From an uncultured Collinsella sp. (GTDB lineage Bacteria > Actinomycetota > Coriobacteriia > Coriobacteriales > Coriobacteriaceae), in assembly GCA_900552345.1 (NCBI GenBank), contig URZN01000077.1:1-6238 (forward strand): a DNA stretch of 6,238 nucleotides. The letters run 5' to 3'. Within the stretch, counting starts at the first letter, position 1. Every line of letters begins with the position of its first letter. Shown in pieces: positions 1 through 5,607 of the stretch. A program made the translations under genes and the position numbers. The notes beneath the pieces are model-generated. The model was not told the origin of the DNA and did not search any database. It saw only the letters and a list, made by a program, of their open reading frames with translations.

Positions 1-88
1 GTTTGGTAGTCGAGCGATCCCGCAGGCAAAGCCGAGGACCAGCGAGACACCAAACAGCCCGCCGGCACCGGAACCGCATCGCGGCACC

Positions 89-106
89 AAAAAAGCGCCC
101 GTGCGC
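89..106 (-). terminator. Possible terminator of the SRP RNA
   Basis: Read on the minus strand, a 4-bp GCGC/GCGC hairpin (95-98 with 103-106, loop of 4) is followed by six T residues (89-94). It sits directly at the 3' end of the SRP RNA. The stem is short, and its GCGC can instead pair with the 5' end of the RNA, so the SRP stem itself may act as the terminating hairpin. The T run makes a 3' end near 89-100 likely. Confidence 0.5.
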
Positions 107-206
107 TCGATGGATTCGGATGCCCGACAGAGGCTCCTTATGGCTGCTTCCTTCCGGACCTGACCAGATTCGGAACATGTCGTCATCCGAACCCATCGAA
201 CGCGCT
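103..206 (-). ncRNA. ffs: Signal recognition particle RNA, small bacterial (4.5S) type
   Basis: This is the RNA scaffold of the bacterial signal recognition particle. It binds Ffh and helps deliver ribosomes making membrane proteins to FtsY. The minus strand carries the highly conserved SRP apical domain at 165-142, including GGTCCGGAAGGAAGCAGCC. The two ends form a long stem: 184-199 pairs with 107-122 in 16 consecutive base pairs including one G-U, extended by GCGC/GCGC after a 2-nt bulge. The length of about 104 nt and the absence of an Alu domain match the short 4.5S form, not the long Bacillus-type RNA. A promoter lies just upstream (220-248) and a T run downstream (89-94). The exact ends are inferred from the pairing and promoter. 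The 5' end may lie a few bases further out, near 213. Confidence 0.95.
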
Positions 207-219
207 AGGCGCTCGGTAT

Positions 220-248
220 ATCTTACCTGCTCCCGCCCGCCAGAGCAA
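220..248 (-). promoter_or_regulatory. Sigma-70-type promoter of ffs
   Basis: On the minus strand a -35-like TTGCTC (248-243) and a -10-like TAAGAT (225-220) are separated by exactly 17 bases. The predicted start, about 7 bases past the -10 box, falls near 213, just before the SRP RNA stem. The position and spacing make this a convincing promoter. Confidence 0.7.
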
Positions 249-257
249 GGTAGCTAA

Positions 258-339
258 TTTGGGACGGAGCTTTTTTGACTACTTTTGCAGCCCGATTGCC
301 AGAGCAGCCAATGAGTAGTCAAAATAGTCCGATCCCAAA
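258..339. repeat. Inverted repeat 1 of a three-hairpin intergenic cluster
   Basis: The arms at 258-283 and 314-339 are near-complementary. Both begin outwardly with TTTGGGA and end inwardly with TTTTGACTACT, with a few mismatches and a one-base shift in between. The loop is about 30 bases. The structure lies upstream of the ffs promoter and belongs to no visible gene. The whole stretch 249-653 has no credible coding region; short open frames there have no ribosome binding site or family signature. It contains this repeat and two more (373-504 and 570-638). The function is unknown; a repetitive extragenic element is the most likely explanation. Confidence 0.7.
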
Positions 340-372
340 ATGACCGGCTTGGTGCCGCACCACAGAAAGGGC

Positions 373-504
373 CCATCTACTACGTTTAGGCCGCAGGGGT
401 CAACCATAGCCGGCTTTTTCGAAAATCGGCAAGCTTTCTACCTGCGGTTTTGTTTTTGCAAATTCCGGGATGGTCGAAGGTGGCCGGTTTAACGTAGTAG
501 ATGG
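373..504. repeat. Inverted repeat 2 with nested hairpins
   Basis: The outer arms are a perfect 14-bp inverted repeat: CCATCTACTACGTT at 373-386 and its complement at 491-504, followed inward by GGCC on both sides. Nested inside are a 7-bp stem, CCGCAGG (391-397) with CCTGCGG (441-447), followed by a T-rich run at 448-457, and a small hairpin, GCCG (409-412) with CGGC (427-430), enclosing TTTTCGAAAA. The inner stem plus T run resembles a plus-strand terminator, but no plus-strand gene precedes it. The layered palindromes suggest a structured repeat element or an RNA rather than protein-coding DNA. Confidence 0.7.
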
Positions 505-569
505 CCGCATTTCGTGGCAAACGGTCCGACCCAAGACCCAAGGCGGCCAACCTCGAATGGTCATTCTCG

Positions 570-638
570 AAGTTGCGGTGGAATACGGACTGAATTGGCA
601 CCTTAAAGGCAAAAACACTCCGTATTCCACCGCAACTT
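570..638. repeat. Inverted repeat 3, perfect 20-bp hairpin downstream of tadA-glycerate kinase
   Basis: A perfect 20-bp inverted repeat (570-589 and 619-638, one arm being AAGTTGCGGTGGAATACGGA) encloses a 29-base loop. On the minus strand it begins 15 bases after the stop codon of the deaminase/kinase gene, so it probably caps or ends that transcript. It is not a classic intrinsic terminator: no T run follows the stem, and the only run of five T (minus strand) lies in the loop. Confidence 0.75.
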
Positions 639-653
639 ATAGGGAGATAGGCC

Positions 654-2435
654 TTAGAGGCGAGCGAGGTCATAGGCTTGGGCGGCTGACTCGCCGGCAC
701 AGATGAGGTTGGCAGTGGCTTCCCGTGGTTCGAGCGCCTGGTCGAGGGGCATGGGCTTGCGGCAGATCGGAAGCACCAAGTCGATGCCCTGCACACACAC
801 CACATCCAGGTTGACGGCGCGACCACCCACGACGGCAACCACCGGTTTGCCATATCGCTTGGCGCGGCGAGCCACACCAACCGGCGCCTTACCGGCGGCA
901 GACTGCTCATCCATATTGCCCTCGCCCGTTATGACCAGGTCGACATCGCGCACGCGCTCGTCAAACCCCACGAGATCGAGCACCGTCTCCACGCCCGAAC
1001 GCAGCTCCGCCCCGAGCGCCAGCAGCGCGGCACCCAGGCCGCCTGCGGCACCGGCACCGGGCACTCCGAGCACCGAGCCAAATGTCCGAGCACCCTCGGG
1101 CACGCGCAACAATCCCTGAGCCCGCACCCCGGTAATTGCCGCATCGAGCAGGCGACCGTAGCCGACCATCCAGCTGTCGTACCTGCGCAGCGCCTCAGCG
1201 TCATCCGTCGGCAGGCCCTTCTGCCCGCCAAACACCGCCAGCGCACCGCGGCGTCCCACGAGCGGATTCTCGACATCCGAAAGCACAACGATACGAGCGC
1301 CGCTCAGTGCACGAAGCGCTGACGTCAAATCGATACTCGACACGTGTTCAAGGCCCGCAAGACCGGGGGCGACATCGCAGTCCTGATCATCGACCACACG
1401 CGCGCCCAGCGCCTGCAGCATGCCGGCGCCACCGTCGTTGCTGGCGCTGCCGCCCAGACCAATATAGAGTGTCTTTGCGCCCATGCGAACCGCGCGAAGC
1501 ATGAGCTCGCCCACGCCATAGGTTGTGGCCGCCAACGCCGCCGACTCCGTACAAGGCGAATACCCAATGCCGGCCGCCTCGGCCATCTCAATTACAGCCG
1601 ACTCGCACTCGACATCAACCAGCATCCGGGCAGACGCGCGCTTGCCCAAGGGACCTGCCACCTCGCAGGTCACAATCTCACCGCCGCACGCGGCAACGGC
1701 ATCGAGCGTTCCCTCGCCACCATCTGCCAGCGGCAATGTACACACCTCGGCATCGGACCACACACGGCGCATGCCCTCGGCAACCGCCGCCTCCGCCTGC
1801 GCACTCGACACGCTGCCCTTAAAGGAGTCGATCGCCAGCAGCACACGGCGGGGCCGACGGCATGCAGGACCAAAGTCAACCGCCGTGCCAGCATCCTCAC
1901 CGGCACCTGCAAGCGCTGCGCCGTGAGCGGCGTGTGCTTCAAGATCGGCCCCACAACCGCAATCAGCGCCGCCCGCTCCGCGCAGACCGCCAAAATAGCT
2001 ACTTAGCAGCTCGCGGCATTCATCCGCCAGGACCCCAGCCGTCACGTTAAACCGATGATTCAGGCGCGAATCGGCATTCAGGTCATACAGCGAACCCAGC
2101 GCGCCCGCCTTGGCATCAGCCGCGCCATACACGCAGCGCCCCGCGCGCGCGTTAACCATAAGCCCCGCACACATGCAGCATGGCTCGAGCGTCACGTAGA
2201 CCGTGCAATCGGAAAGGCGCCAGCGACCGAGCGACCGAGCGGCAGCGCACAGGGCCGCGAACTCTGCATGAGCCGAAGGATCCTGGTCGAGCTCGCGCCG
2301 ATTGTGCGCCCTCGCGACGATCTCGCCGTCGCGCACCACTACGGCTCCGATGGGCACCTCGCCCACCGTCGCGGCGGCGCGCGCCTCCGCCAACGCCTCG
2401 CGCATGAACTTCTCGTCGATTTCGGTGATCGTCAT
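654..2435 (-). CDS. tadA: Fusion protein: tRNA adenosine(34) deaminase TadA joined to glycerate kinase
   Basis: The product is about 593 aa. Residues 1-152 are a full TadA, which deaminates A34 to inosine in tRNA-Arg(ACG). It has the zinc and catalytic motif HAE (His57, Glu59) and PCCMC (Cys86 and Cys89 as zinc ligands), and ends in the usual ECRELLSSYF helix. Residues 153-196 form an Ala/Gly-rich linker with several Cys and His. Residues 197-593 are a complete class-II (GlxK/GarK family) glycerate kinase, which phosphorylates glycerate with ATP. It shows DSFKGS (203-208), PLADGGEGT (235-243), GLGGSASNDGGAG (326-338) and TGEGNMDEQSAAGKAP (503-518). I chose the ATG at 2435 because GGGAAGG precedes it at a good distance and TadA proteins start this way. 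An upstream ATG at 2486 abuts the divergent tRNA and adds 17 residues foreign to the family. No strong internal start or ribosome site is seen for the kinase, though a GTG at about residue 198 exists. The two activities are not known to be linked, so an assembly error at the junction is possible. Confidence 0.9.
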   Translation of the reverse strand: MTITEIDEKFMREALAEARAAATVGEVPIGAVVVRDGEIVARAHNRRELDQDPSAHAEFAALCAAARSLGRWRLSDCTVYVTLEPCCMCAGLMVNARAGRCVYGAADAKAGALGSLYDLNADSRLNHRFNVTAGVLADECRELLSSYFGGLRGAGGADCGCGADLEAHAAHGAALAGAGEDAGTAVDFGPACRRPRRVLLAIDSFKGSVSSAQAEAAVAEGMRRVWSDAEVCTLPLADGGEGTLDAVAACGGEIVTCEVAGPLGKRASARMLVDVECESAVIEMAEAAGIGYSPCTESAALAATTYGVGELMLRAVRMGAKTLYIGLGGSASNDGGAGMLQALGARVVDDQDCDVAPGLAGLEHVSSIDLTSALRALSGARIVVLSDVENPLVGRRGALAVFGGQKGLPTDDAEALRRYDSWMVGYGRLLDAAITGVRAQGLLRVPEGARTFGSVLGVPGAGAAGGLGAALLALGAELRSGVETVLDLVGFDERVRDVDLVITGEGNMDEQSAAGKAPVGVARRAKRYGKPVVAVVGGRAVNLDVVCVQGIDLVLPICRKPMPLDQALEPREATANLICAGESAAQAYDLARL

Positions 2436-2467
2436 CGTTCGCCTTCCCTGTTGCAAATTCAAAACGA

Positions 2468-2476
2468 TGCTATCAT
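2468..2476 (+). promoter_or_regulatory. Probable extended -10 promoter of tRNA-Ser
   Basis: TGC followed by TATCAT forms an extended -10 element about 11 bases before the tRNA 5' end. A TTGCAA at 2451-2456 could serve as a -35 box, but the spacing is only 14 bases, so the TG extension probably compensates. The region 2436-2486 must also hold the divergent tadA promoter, for which no good match is clear. Confidence 0.4.
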
Positions 2477-2486
2477 TACGACTCAC

Positions 2487-2576
2487 GGAGAGATGGCAGA
2501 GCGGTTGAATGCGGCGGTCTTGAAAACCGTTGAGCGCGAGAGCGTTCCGGGGGTTCGAATCCCCCTCTCTCCGCCA
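2487..2576 (+). tRNA. tRNA-Ser, anticodon UGA
   Basis: This is a complete 90-nt class-II tRNA that decodes UCA and related serine codons. The acceptor stem GGAGAGA (2487-2493) pairs with TCTCTCC (2566-2572), followed by discriminator G and an encoded CCA (2574-2576). The anticodon loop is CTTGAAA with UGA at 2521-2523. A long variable arm, as in all serine tRNAs, lies between the anticodon and T stems. The T loop contains GGTTCGAATCC. The 3' end is followed by CTTTTAG, a weak T run, and the stop codon of the convergent TetR gene begins only 3 bases later. No clear terminator is present. Confidence 0.97.
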
Positions 2577-2579
2577 CTT

Positions 2580-3176
2580 TTAGTGACGCACCGGTGTCAT
2601 GGTCCGCTCAAACAGTGCATCGACCACGTCGGCTATCTCAGGTCGACGCTCAAGATCGTGGCCCGATTCCCACCATATCGTGAAAAGTCGAATAATACCG
2701 CCGGCGACAAACTCAGACGTCGTCTCGAGTGACACGGGGGCCAGGGCATCCTCGGCAAGCACGTTCATCACACGCTCGCGGATGGAGCGGGCAATGCGGT
2801 CGCAAATAACGTTGGTCAACATGCCCGACATGCTGCTTGCCAAAATGTTATCCATGAGCTGCTCGTGCGCCAGAATCAAATCCATGGCATCGTCCAAAAT
2901 CGCGTGTCGAAGCGCGCGCACGTCCTCGGCAGACACTGCGCCGGCCTCATCGGGCTGTTTTTGCGGCAAGCCCGACATGAGCTCATCGATATAAAAGGCA
3001 AAGTAATCGTTCTTGTCGCGAAAGTGCTTGTAGAACGTCGTGCGGCGAATCATGGCGCGTTCGCACAGCATGGCAACCGTCAGGTCCTCAAAACGATGCT
3101 CCTCGAGAAGCTCGGTGAAGGCATCGAACAGGGCGTGGTAGGTTTTCTTAATGCGAAGGTCCACTGGTATCGCCAT
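2580..3176 (-). CDS. TetR/AcrR-family transcriptional regulator
   Basis: The product is about 198 aa and is predicted to be a cytoplasmic DNA-binding repressor. Residues 8-60 form a TetR N-terminal domain: RIKKTYHALFDAFTELLEEH, then the helix-turn-helix DLTVAMLCERAMIRRTTFYKHF, then RDKNDYF. The C-terminal half (80-198) is helical and ends with a GGIIRLFTIWWESG segment. That segment resembles the C-terminal region of Firmicutes/Actinobacteria TetR proteins related to DhaS (TetR_C_8-like); this family detail is from memory. The ligand is unknown. I took ATG 3176 as the start, but GAGG lies directly against it. A GTG at 3164, giving VDLRIKK, is better spaced from that Shine-Dalgarno and may be the real start; much longer upstream extensions lack family similarity. 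The gene is divergent from lemA, suggesting it controls itself and perhaps lemA. It converges on tRNA-Ser, 3 bases from the mature 3' end, with no terminator of its own. Confidence 0.88.
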   Translation of the reverse strand: MAIPVDLRIKKTYHALFDAFTELLEEHRFEDLTVAMLCERAMIRRTTFYKHFRDKNDYFAFYIDELMSGLPQKQPDEAGAVSAEDVRALRHAILDDAMDLILAHEQLMDNILASSMSGMLTNVICDRIARSIRERVMNVLAEDALAPVSLETTSEFVAGGIIRLFTIWWESGHDLERRPEIADVVDALFERTMTPVRH

Positions 3177-3213
3177 CCTCAGGGCAAAGACAACACTCGT
3201 CAATCTGTCGCAT

Positions 3214-3219
3214 ATCTTA
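3214..3219 (-). promoter_or_regulatory. Candidate -10 box of the TetR gene
   Basis: On the minus strand TAAGAT (3219-3214) lies about 38 bases before the ATG at 3176, identical to the -10 box proposed for ffs. No good -35 box is found 16-18 bases upstream, so the site may depend on an activator or be coincidental. Confidence 0.3.
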
Positions 3220-3284
3220 CACCTGTACCTCGCGCGCTTTGCCCCGGTGCCAACCACGCCGAAAACACAACGCTTACCGGAAAG

Positions 3285-3314
3285 TTCGGCACGGCAAAAC
3301 GTTGCGGGTATACT
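3285..3314 (+). promoter_or_regulatory. Candidate promoter of lemA
   Basis: A -10-like TATACT (3309-3314) is preceded by TTCGGC (3285-3290) with an 18-base spacer. The predicted start is near 3321, giving a leader of about 55 nt before the lemA ATG. The -10 match is good and the -35 match is weak. Confidence 0.45.
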
Positions 3315-3328
3315 AGTAGCGTTATACC
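3307..3328. promoter_or_regulatory. Inverted repeat overlapping the lemA -10 box, possible TetR operator
   Basis: GGTATAC (3307-3313) and GTTATACC (3321-3328) form an inverted repeat, six bases exact plus one extra A, with its centre near 3317. The left half covers the candidate lemA -10 box. The repeat lies in the intergenic DNA between a divergent TetR regulator and lemA, where operators of this family are usually found. Assignment to this TetR protein is inference from position and symmetry only. Confidence 0.4.
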
Positions 3329-3375
3329 ATCGGCAGCTGGCGCATGCCGCCGCGGCCATTCGAAACGGAGACATC

Positions 3376-3927
3376 ATGATTACCGTCATCATCGGCATCG
3401 TTGTTGTCATTGTGATTGTCTGCGCCATCGCCGGCATCTACAACAACATGGTCACCAAGCGTAACCGCATCGATAACGCCTGGCAGAACATCGATACGCA
3501 GCTGCAGCGCCGTAACGACCTGATCCCCAACCTGGTCGAGACCGTCAAGGGCTACGCCAAGCACGAGCAGGAGACGCTCTCCGCCGTGATCAGCGCGCGT
3601 AACACCGCCGTCAAGGCCACCACGCCCGAGGCCAAGATGGAAGCCGACAACGTGCTGACCGGTGCGCTGCGTCAGCTCTTCGCCGTAGCCGAGGCCTATC
3701 CCGATCTTAAGGCAAACACCAACTTTACGCAGCTCCAGGCATCGCTCGAGGATACCGAGAACAAGATTAGCTATGCACGCCAGAGCTACAACGATTGCGT
3801 GCTCAGCTACAACAACGCCATTCAGACGTTCCCGGCTGTCATCTTTGCCGGCATCTTCCAGTTTAAGGAGCGCCAGGGCTTCGAGGCCGCCGAAGCAGCC
3901 CGCCAGGCCCCGACCGTCAAGTTCTAG
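3376..3927 (+). CDS. lemA: LemA family membrane-anchored protein
   Basis: The product is 183 aa. Residues 1-22 are a single very hydrophobic segment (MITVIIGIVVVIVIVCAIAG), so the protein is probably anchored in the cytoplasmic membrane by its N terminus. The rest is helical and carries the LemA family signatures: YNNMVTKRNRIDNAWQNID (22-40), QLQRRNDLIPNLVETVKGYAKHE (42-64), ISARNTAV (72-79), and a closing YNNAIQTFPAVIFAGIFQFKERQGFE (145-170). The molecular function of LemA proteins is not settled. The ATG at 3376 is chosen because ACGGAG (3365-3370) precedes it at a 5-base distance and it starts exactly at the anchor; the frame stays open further upstream but that part looks non-coding. In many bacteria lemA is followed by a DUF2207 or TPM-domain gene. 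Here a strong terminator follows at once, so the gene is monocistronic. A TetR gene diverges upstream. Confidence 0.93.
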   Translation: MITVIIGIVVVIVIVCAIAGIYNNMVTKRNRIDNAWQNIDTQLQRRNDLIPNLVETVKGYAKHEQETLSAVISARNTAVKATTPEAKMEADNVLTGALRQLFAVAEAYPDLKANTNFTQLQASLEDTENKISYARQSYNDCVLSYNNAIQTFPAVIFAGIFQFKERQGFEAAEAARQAPTVKF

Positions 3928-3963
3928 TAGTTTGACAGCGCATCCTTAATCGGCCAAATGCAT

Positions 3964-4009
3964 AAACCGCCCCGTCGAATGCATACTTCGACGGGGCGGT
4001 TTCCTTTTT
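3964..4009 (+). terminator. Strong intrinsic terminator of lemA
   Basis: A perfect 16-bp stem (3964-3979 with 3987-4002, rich in GC and flanked by AAA/TTT) has a 7-base loop and is followed by CC and five T (4005-4009). It starts 36 bases after the lemA stop codon. Confidence 0.93.
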
Positions 4010-4028
4010 CGCGAAGGTCCCCCTCTAA

Positions 4029-4239
4029 GCGTCGTGCATTTTTAGGAGTATTCAACATAACCAAGAGCTTCGGGCGCCACGGCAAATGCCAAAGACCGCG
4101 AATATCCCTGCAAACCAAACGCTGTCAGCCCATAACCCCGCCCATCATTCGTAGAAAACATCGAGAAATCCCGATTTTTTGCCCGAGGCCGGTATGCAGG
4201 GGCCTTCGATTGCAGAATACTCGCAAAAATGCACGTCGC
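4029..4239. repeat. 211-bp segment bounded by 25-bp inverted repeats (MITE-like)
   Basis: The left end 4029-4053 and the right end 4215-4239 are inverted copies matching at 22 of 25 positions. The shared core reads GAATACTC, two variable bases, AAAAATGCACG, one variable base, CGC. The 161-base interior shows no transposase, no ribosome binding site and no recognised protein. The open frame across it on the minus strand is probably accidental. Together with the foldback at 4264-4378 this accounts for nearly all of the gene-free stretch 3928-4401. No flanking target-site duplication was recognised. It may be a non-autonomous mobile element, a repetitive extragenic element, or two inverted copies of a short repeat. 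Confidence 0.5.
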
Positions 4240-4263
4240 CACCGCCCCCACATGGCGCGAAGC

Positions 4264-4378
4264 AAAAAAGGGCGACCTTCCTTTCCGGCGCACTCCGCAG
4301 GACGAAAACCCCCGCCGCACGAAGTGCGCAGCGGAGGTTCTTTCATGTCCGAGGACGCGCCGGAAAGGAAGGTCGCCC
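4264..4378 (-). terminator. Large foldback terminator downstream of ilvE
   Basis: On the minus strand, 23 bases after the ilvE stop codon, a perfect 22-bp inverted repeat begins (4378-4357 with 4291-4270, including CCTTCCTTTCCGG) and is followed directly by six T (4269-4264). The roughly 65-base interior holds a second nested hairpin (about 4339-4307: AACCTCCGC and GTGCGGCGGGGGTT arms with a 3-base loop) followed by four T. It can therefore work as two stacked intrinsic terminators. On the plus strand no T run follows it. Confidence 0.8.
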
Positions 4379-4401
4379 TCGGGCCGGACAGCTAAGACAG
4401 C

Positions 4402-5454
4402 TTACGCGACGGTGTAAACCCAGTTGTGCTTATCCTCGACAGCACCGGACTGGATGCCAGTCAGGGTCTCGCGGAGCTTCTTCATCACAGGGCCGATCTC
4501 GGTGTAGCCAGCCGGGAAGGTCACGGTCTCGTCGGCGCCGTAAACCTTGTTGTCGATCTCGCCAACCGGGGAGATAACGGCAGCGGTGCCGCACAGGCCG
4601 CACTCGACAAAGGTACCGGCCTTGACCTCGGCCCACTCGACGGGACGCTGGTCAACGGTCATGCCCAGGTCCTGAGCAACCTGAACGAGCGAACGGCGGG
4701 TGATGGAAGGCAGAATGGAGTCGGTGTGGGACTGCGGAACGACGAGGGTGCCGTCCTCCTTCACGAACAGGACGTTAGCGCCACCGGTCTCCTCGACATA
4801 GGTGCGGGACTCGGAATCGAGATACAGGTTCTCGGCATAGCCCTCGCGGTGAGCCTCCATCGTGGGCTTGAGGGACATGGCGTAGTTCAGGCCGGCCTTG
4901 ATGTTGCCGGTGCCATGCGGTGCTGCACGGTCATACTCGGAAACGCGCAGCTTGACGGGCTTGAGGCCACCCTTAAAGTACGGACCGACCGGGGTCACGA
5001 GAATGCGGAACGTGTACTCAGGAGCGGGAGCCACGCCGATCACGTCACCGGAGCCGATCATAAACGGACGCACGTACAGGGTCGCGCCGGAACCGAAGGG
5101 CGGAACCCAGGCGGCGTTGGCAGAAACGACCTGCTTGACGGCCTCAACGAACTTGTCCTTGGGAAACGGGGGCATCTCGAGGCGCTGGGCAGAGTTATAC
5201 ATACGCTCAGCGTTCATGTCGGGACGGAAGCAGACGATGCTGCCGTCCTCGGCGGTGTAGGCCTTCAGGCCCTCAAAGACCTCCTGGCAGTAATGGAAGA
5301 TACCGCCGCACTCGGAGACATGCAGGGTGTGGTCGGTGGTCAGGCCGCCCTCGTCCCACTCGCCATCCTTCCAATGAGCCTCGTAGCTGTAATCGGTCTT
5401 CATGTAGCCAAAGCCGAGGCTACCCCAATCGATATCCTTCTTCTCGACAGTCAT
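4402..5454 (-). CDS. ilvE: Branched-chain amino acid aminotransferase
   Basis: The product is 350 aa, the usual length for the longer form of this fold-type IV PLP enzyme. It transfers the amino group between glutamate and the keto acids of leucine, isoleucine and valine, the last biosynthetic step and first catabolic step, in the cytoplasm. Recognisable family elements are CQEVFEGLKAY (56-66), FRPDMNAERMYNSAQRLEMP (76-95), LYVRPFMIGS (126-135), and GNIKAGLNYA (183-192), with Lys186 as the predicted PLP-binding lysine. Also present are YLDSESRTYVEETGGANVLFV (211-231), with the PLP-ring-contacting Glu in EE, and TDSILPSITRRSL (244-256). The start at ATG 5454 has AAGGAG 6 bases upstream and the family's short N terminus; an in-frame extension back to 5604 is Arg-rich and looks untranslated. 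It has its own leader and terminator, so it appears monocistronic. Confidence 0.96.
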   Translation of the reverse strand: MTVEKKDIDWGSLGFGYMKTDYSYEAHWKDGEWDEGGLTTDHTLHVSECGGIFHYCQEVFEGLKAYTAEDGSIVCFRPDMNAERMYNSAQRLEMPPFPKDKFVEAVKQVVSANAAWVPPFGSGATLYVRPFMIGSGDVIGVAPAPEYTFRILVTPVGPYFKGGLKPVKLRVSEYDRAAPHGTGNIKAGLNYAMSLKPTMEAHREGYAENLYLDSESRTYVEETGGANVLFVKEDGTLVVPQSHTDSILPSITRRSLVQVAQDLGMTVDQRPVEWAEVKAGTFVECGLCGTAAVISPVGEIDNKVYGADETVTFPAGYTEIGPVMKKLRETLTGIQSGAVEDKHNWVYTVA

Positions 5455-5607
5455 ATGTCGCTCCTTACATACACAGTTGCATACTCGCGAACCCGAACGC
5501 AAGGACCGAGGCCGACCGCGTCGCAACGTCGCACGCCCGGAGCGTAGAGCCGGACGGGACACGCGAACGGCATCAAAGCCGATGGCACGTCGATTCGCAT
5601 GCACGAG

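Noticed and set aside
1..87. Minus-strand open frame from a GTG at 87 running off the left edge, with hydrophobic residues (GAGGLFGVSLVLGFACGIARL), possible start of a membrane protein
   Set aside because: Only 29 codons are visible, no ribosome binding site is seen, and the start would lie directly on the T run ending the SRP RNA. It could be real, but the window does not support a call.
258..638. Retron-like or CRISPR-like noncoding element
   Set aside because: There is no reverse transcriptase or cas gene nearby, no regularly spaced direct repeat, and the palindromes differ from one another.
386..910. Minus-strand open frame of 174 codons overlapping the repeat cluster and the end of the deaminase/kinase gene
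   Set aside because: It shadows the kinase gene in another frame and then runs through palindromic repeats; no family signature.
1344..2732. Several plus-strand frames of 99-225 codons opposite the deaminase/kinase gene
   Set aside because: Arg/Pro/His-rich composition typical of antisense frames; they also run through the tRNA-Ser.
3177..3437. N-terminal extension of the TetR protein by 87 residues
   Set aside because: The Met- and Cys-rich extension overlaps the lemA start and intergenic promoter DNA and does not resemble TetR proteins, which begin close to RIKKTYHALF.
4042..4320. Minus-strand open frame of 92 codons between lemA and ilvE
   Set aside because: It spans the inverted-repeat segment and half of the ilvE terminator foldback, with no ribosome binding site and no recognised domain; probably chance in GC-rich repeat DNA.
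3958..4577. Plus-strand short open frames between lemA and ilvE
   Set aside because: They read through the lemA terminator, the foldback and the ilvE antisense strand; basic, low-complexity products without family features.
4426..5547. Long plus-strand open frame (373 codons) opposite ilvE
   Set aside because: It is the complement of a clearly conserved ilvE gene; long antisense frames are common in GC-rich coding DNA, and this one has no plausible start signal.
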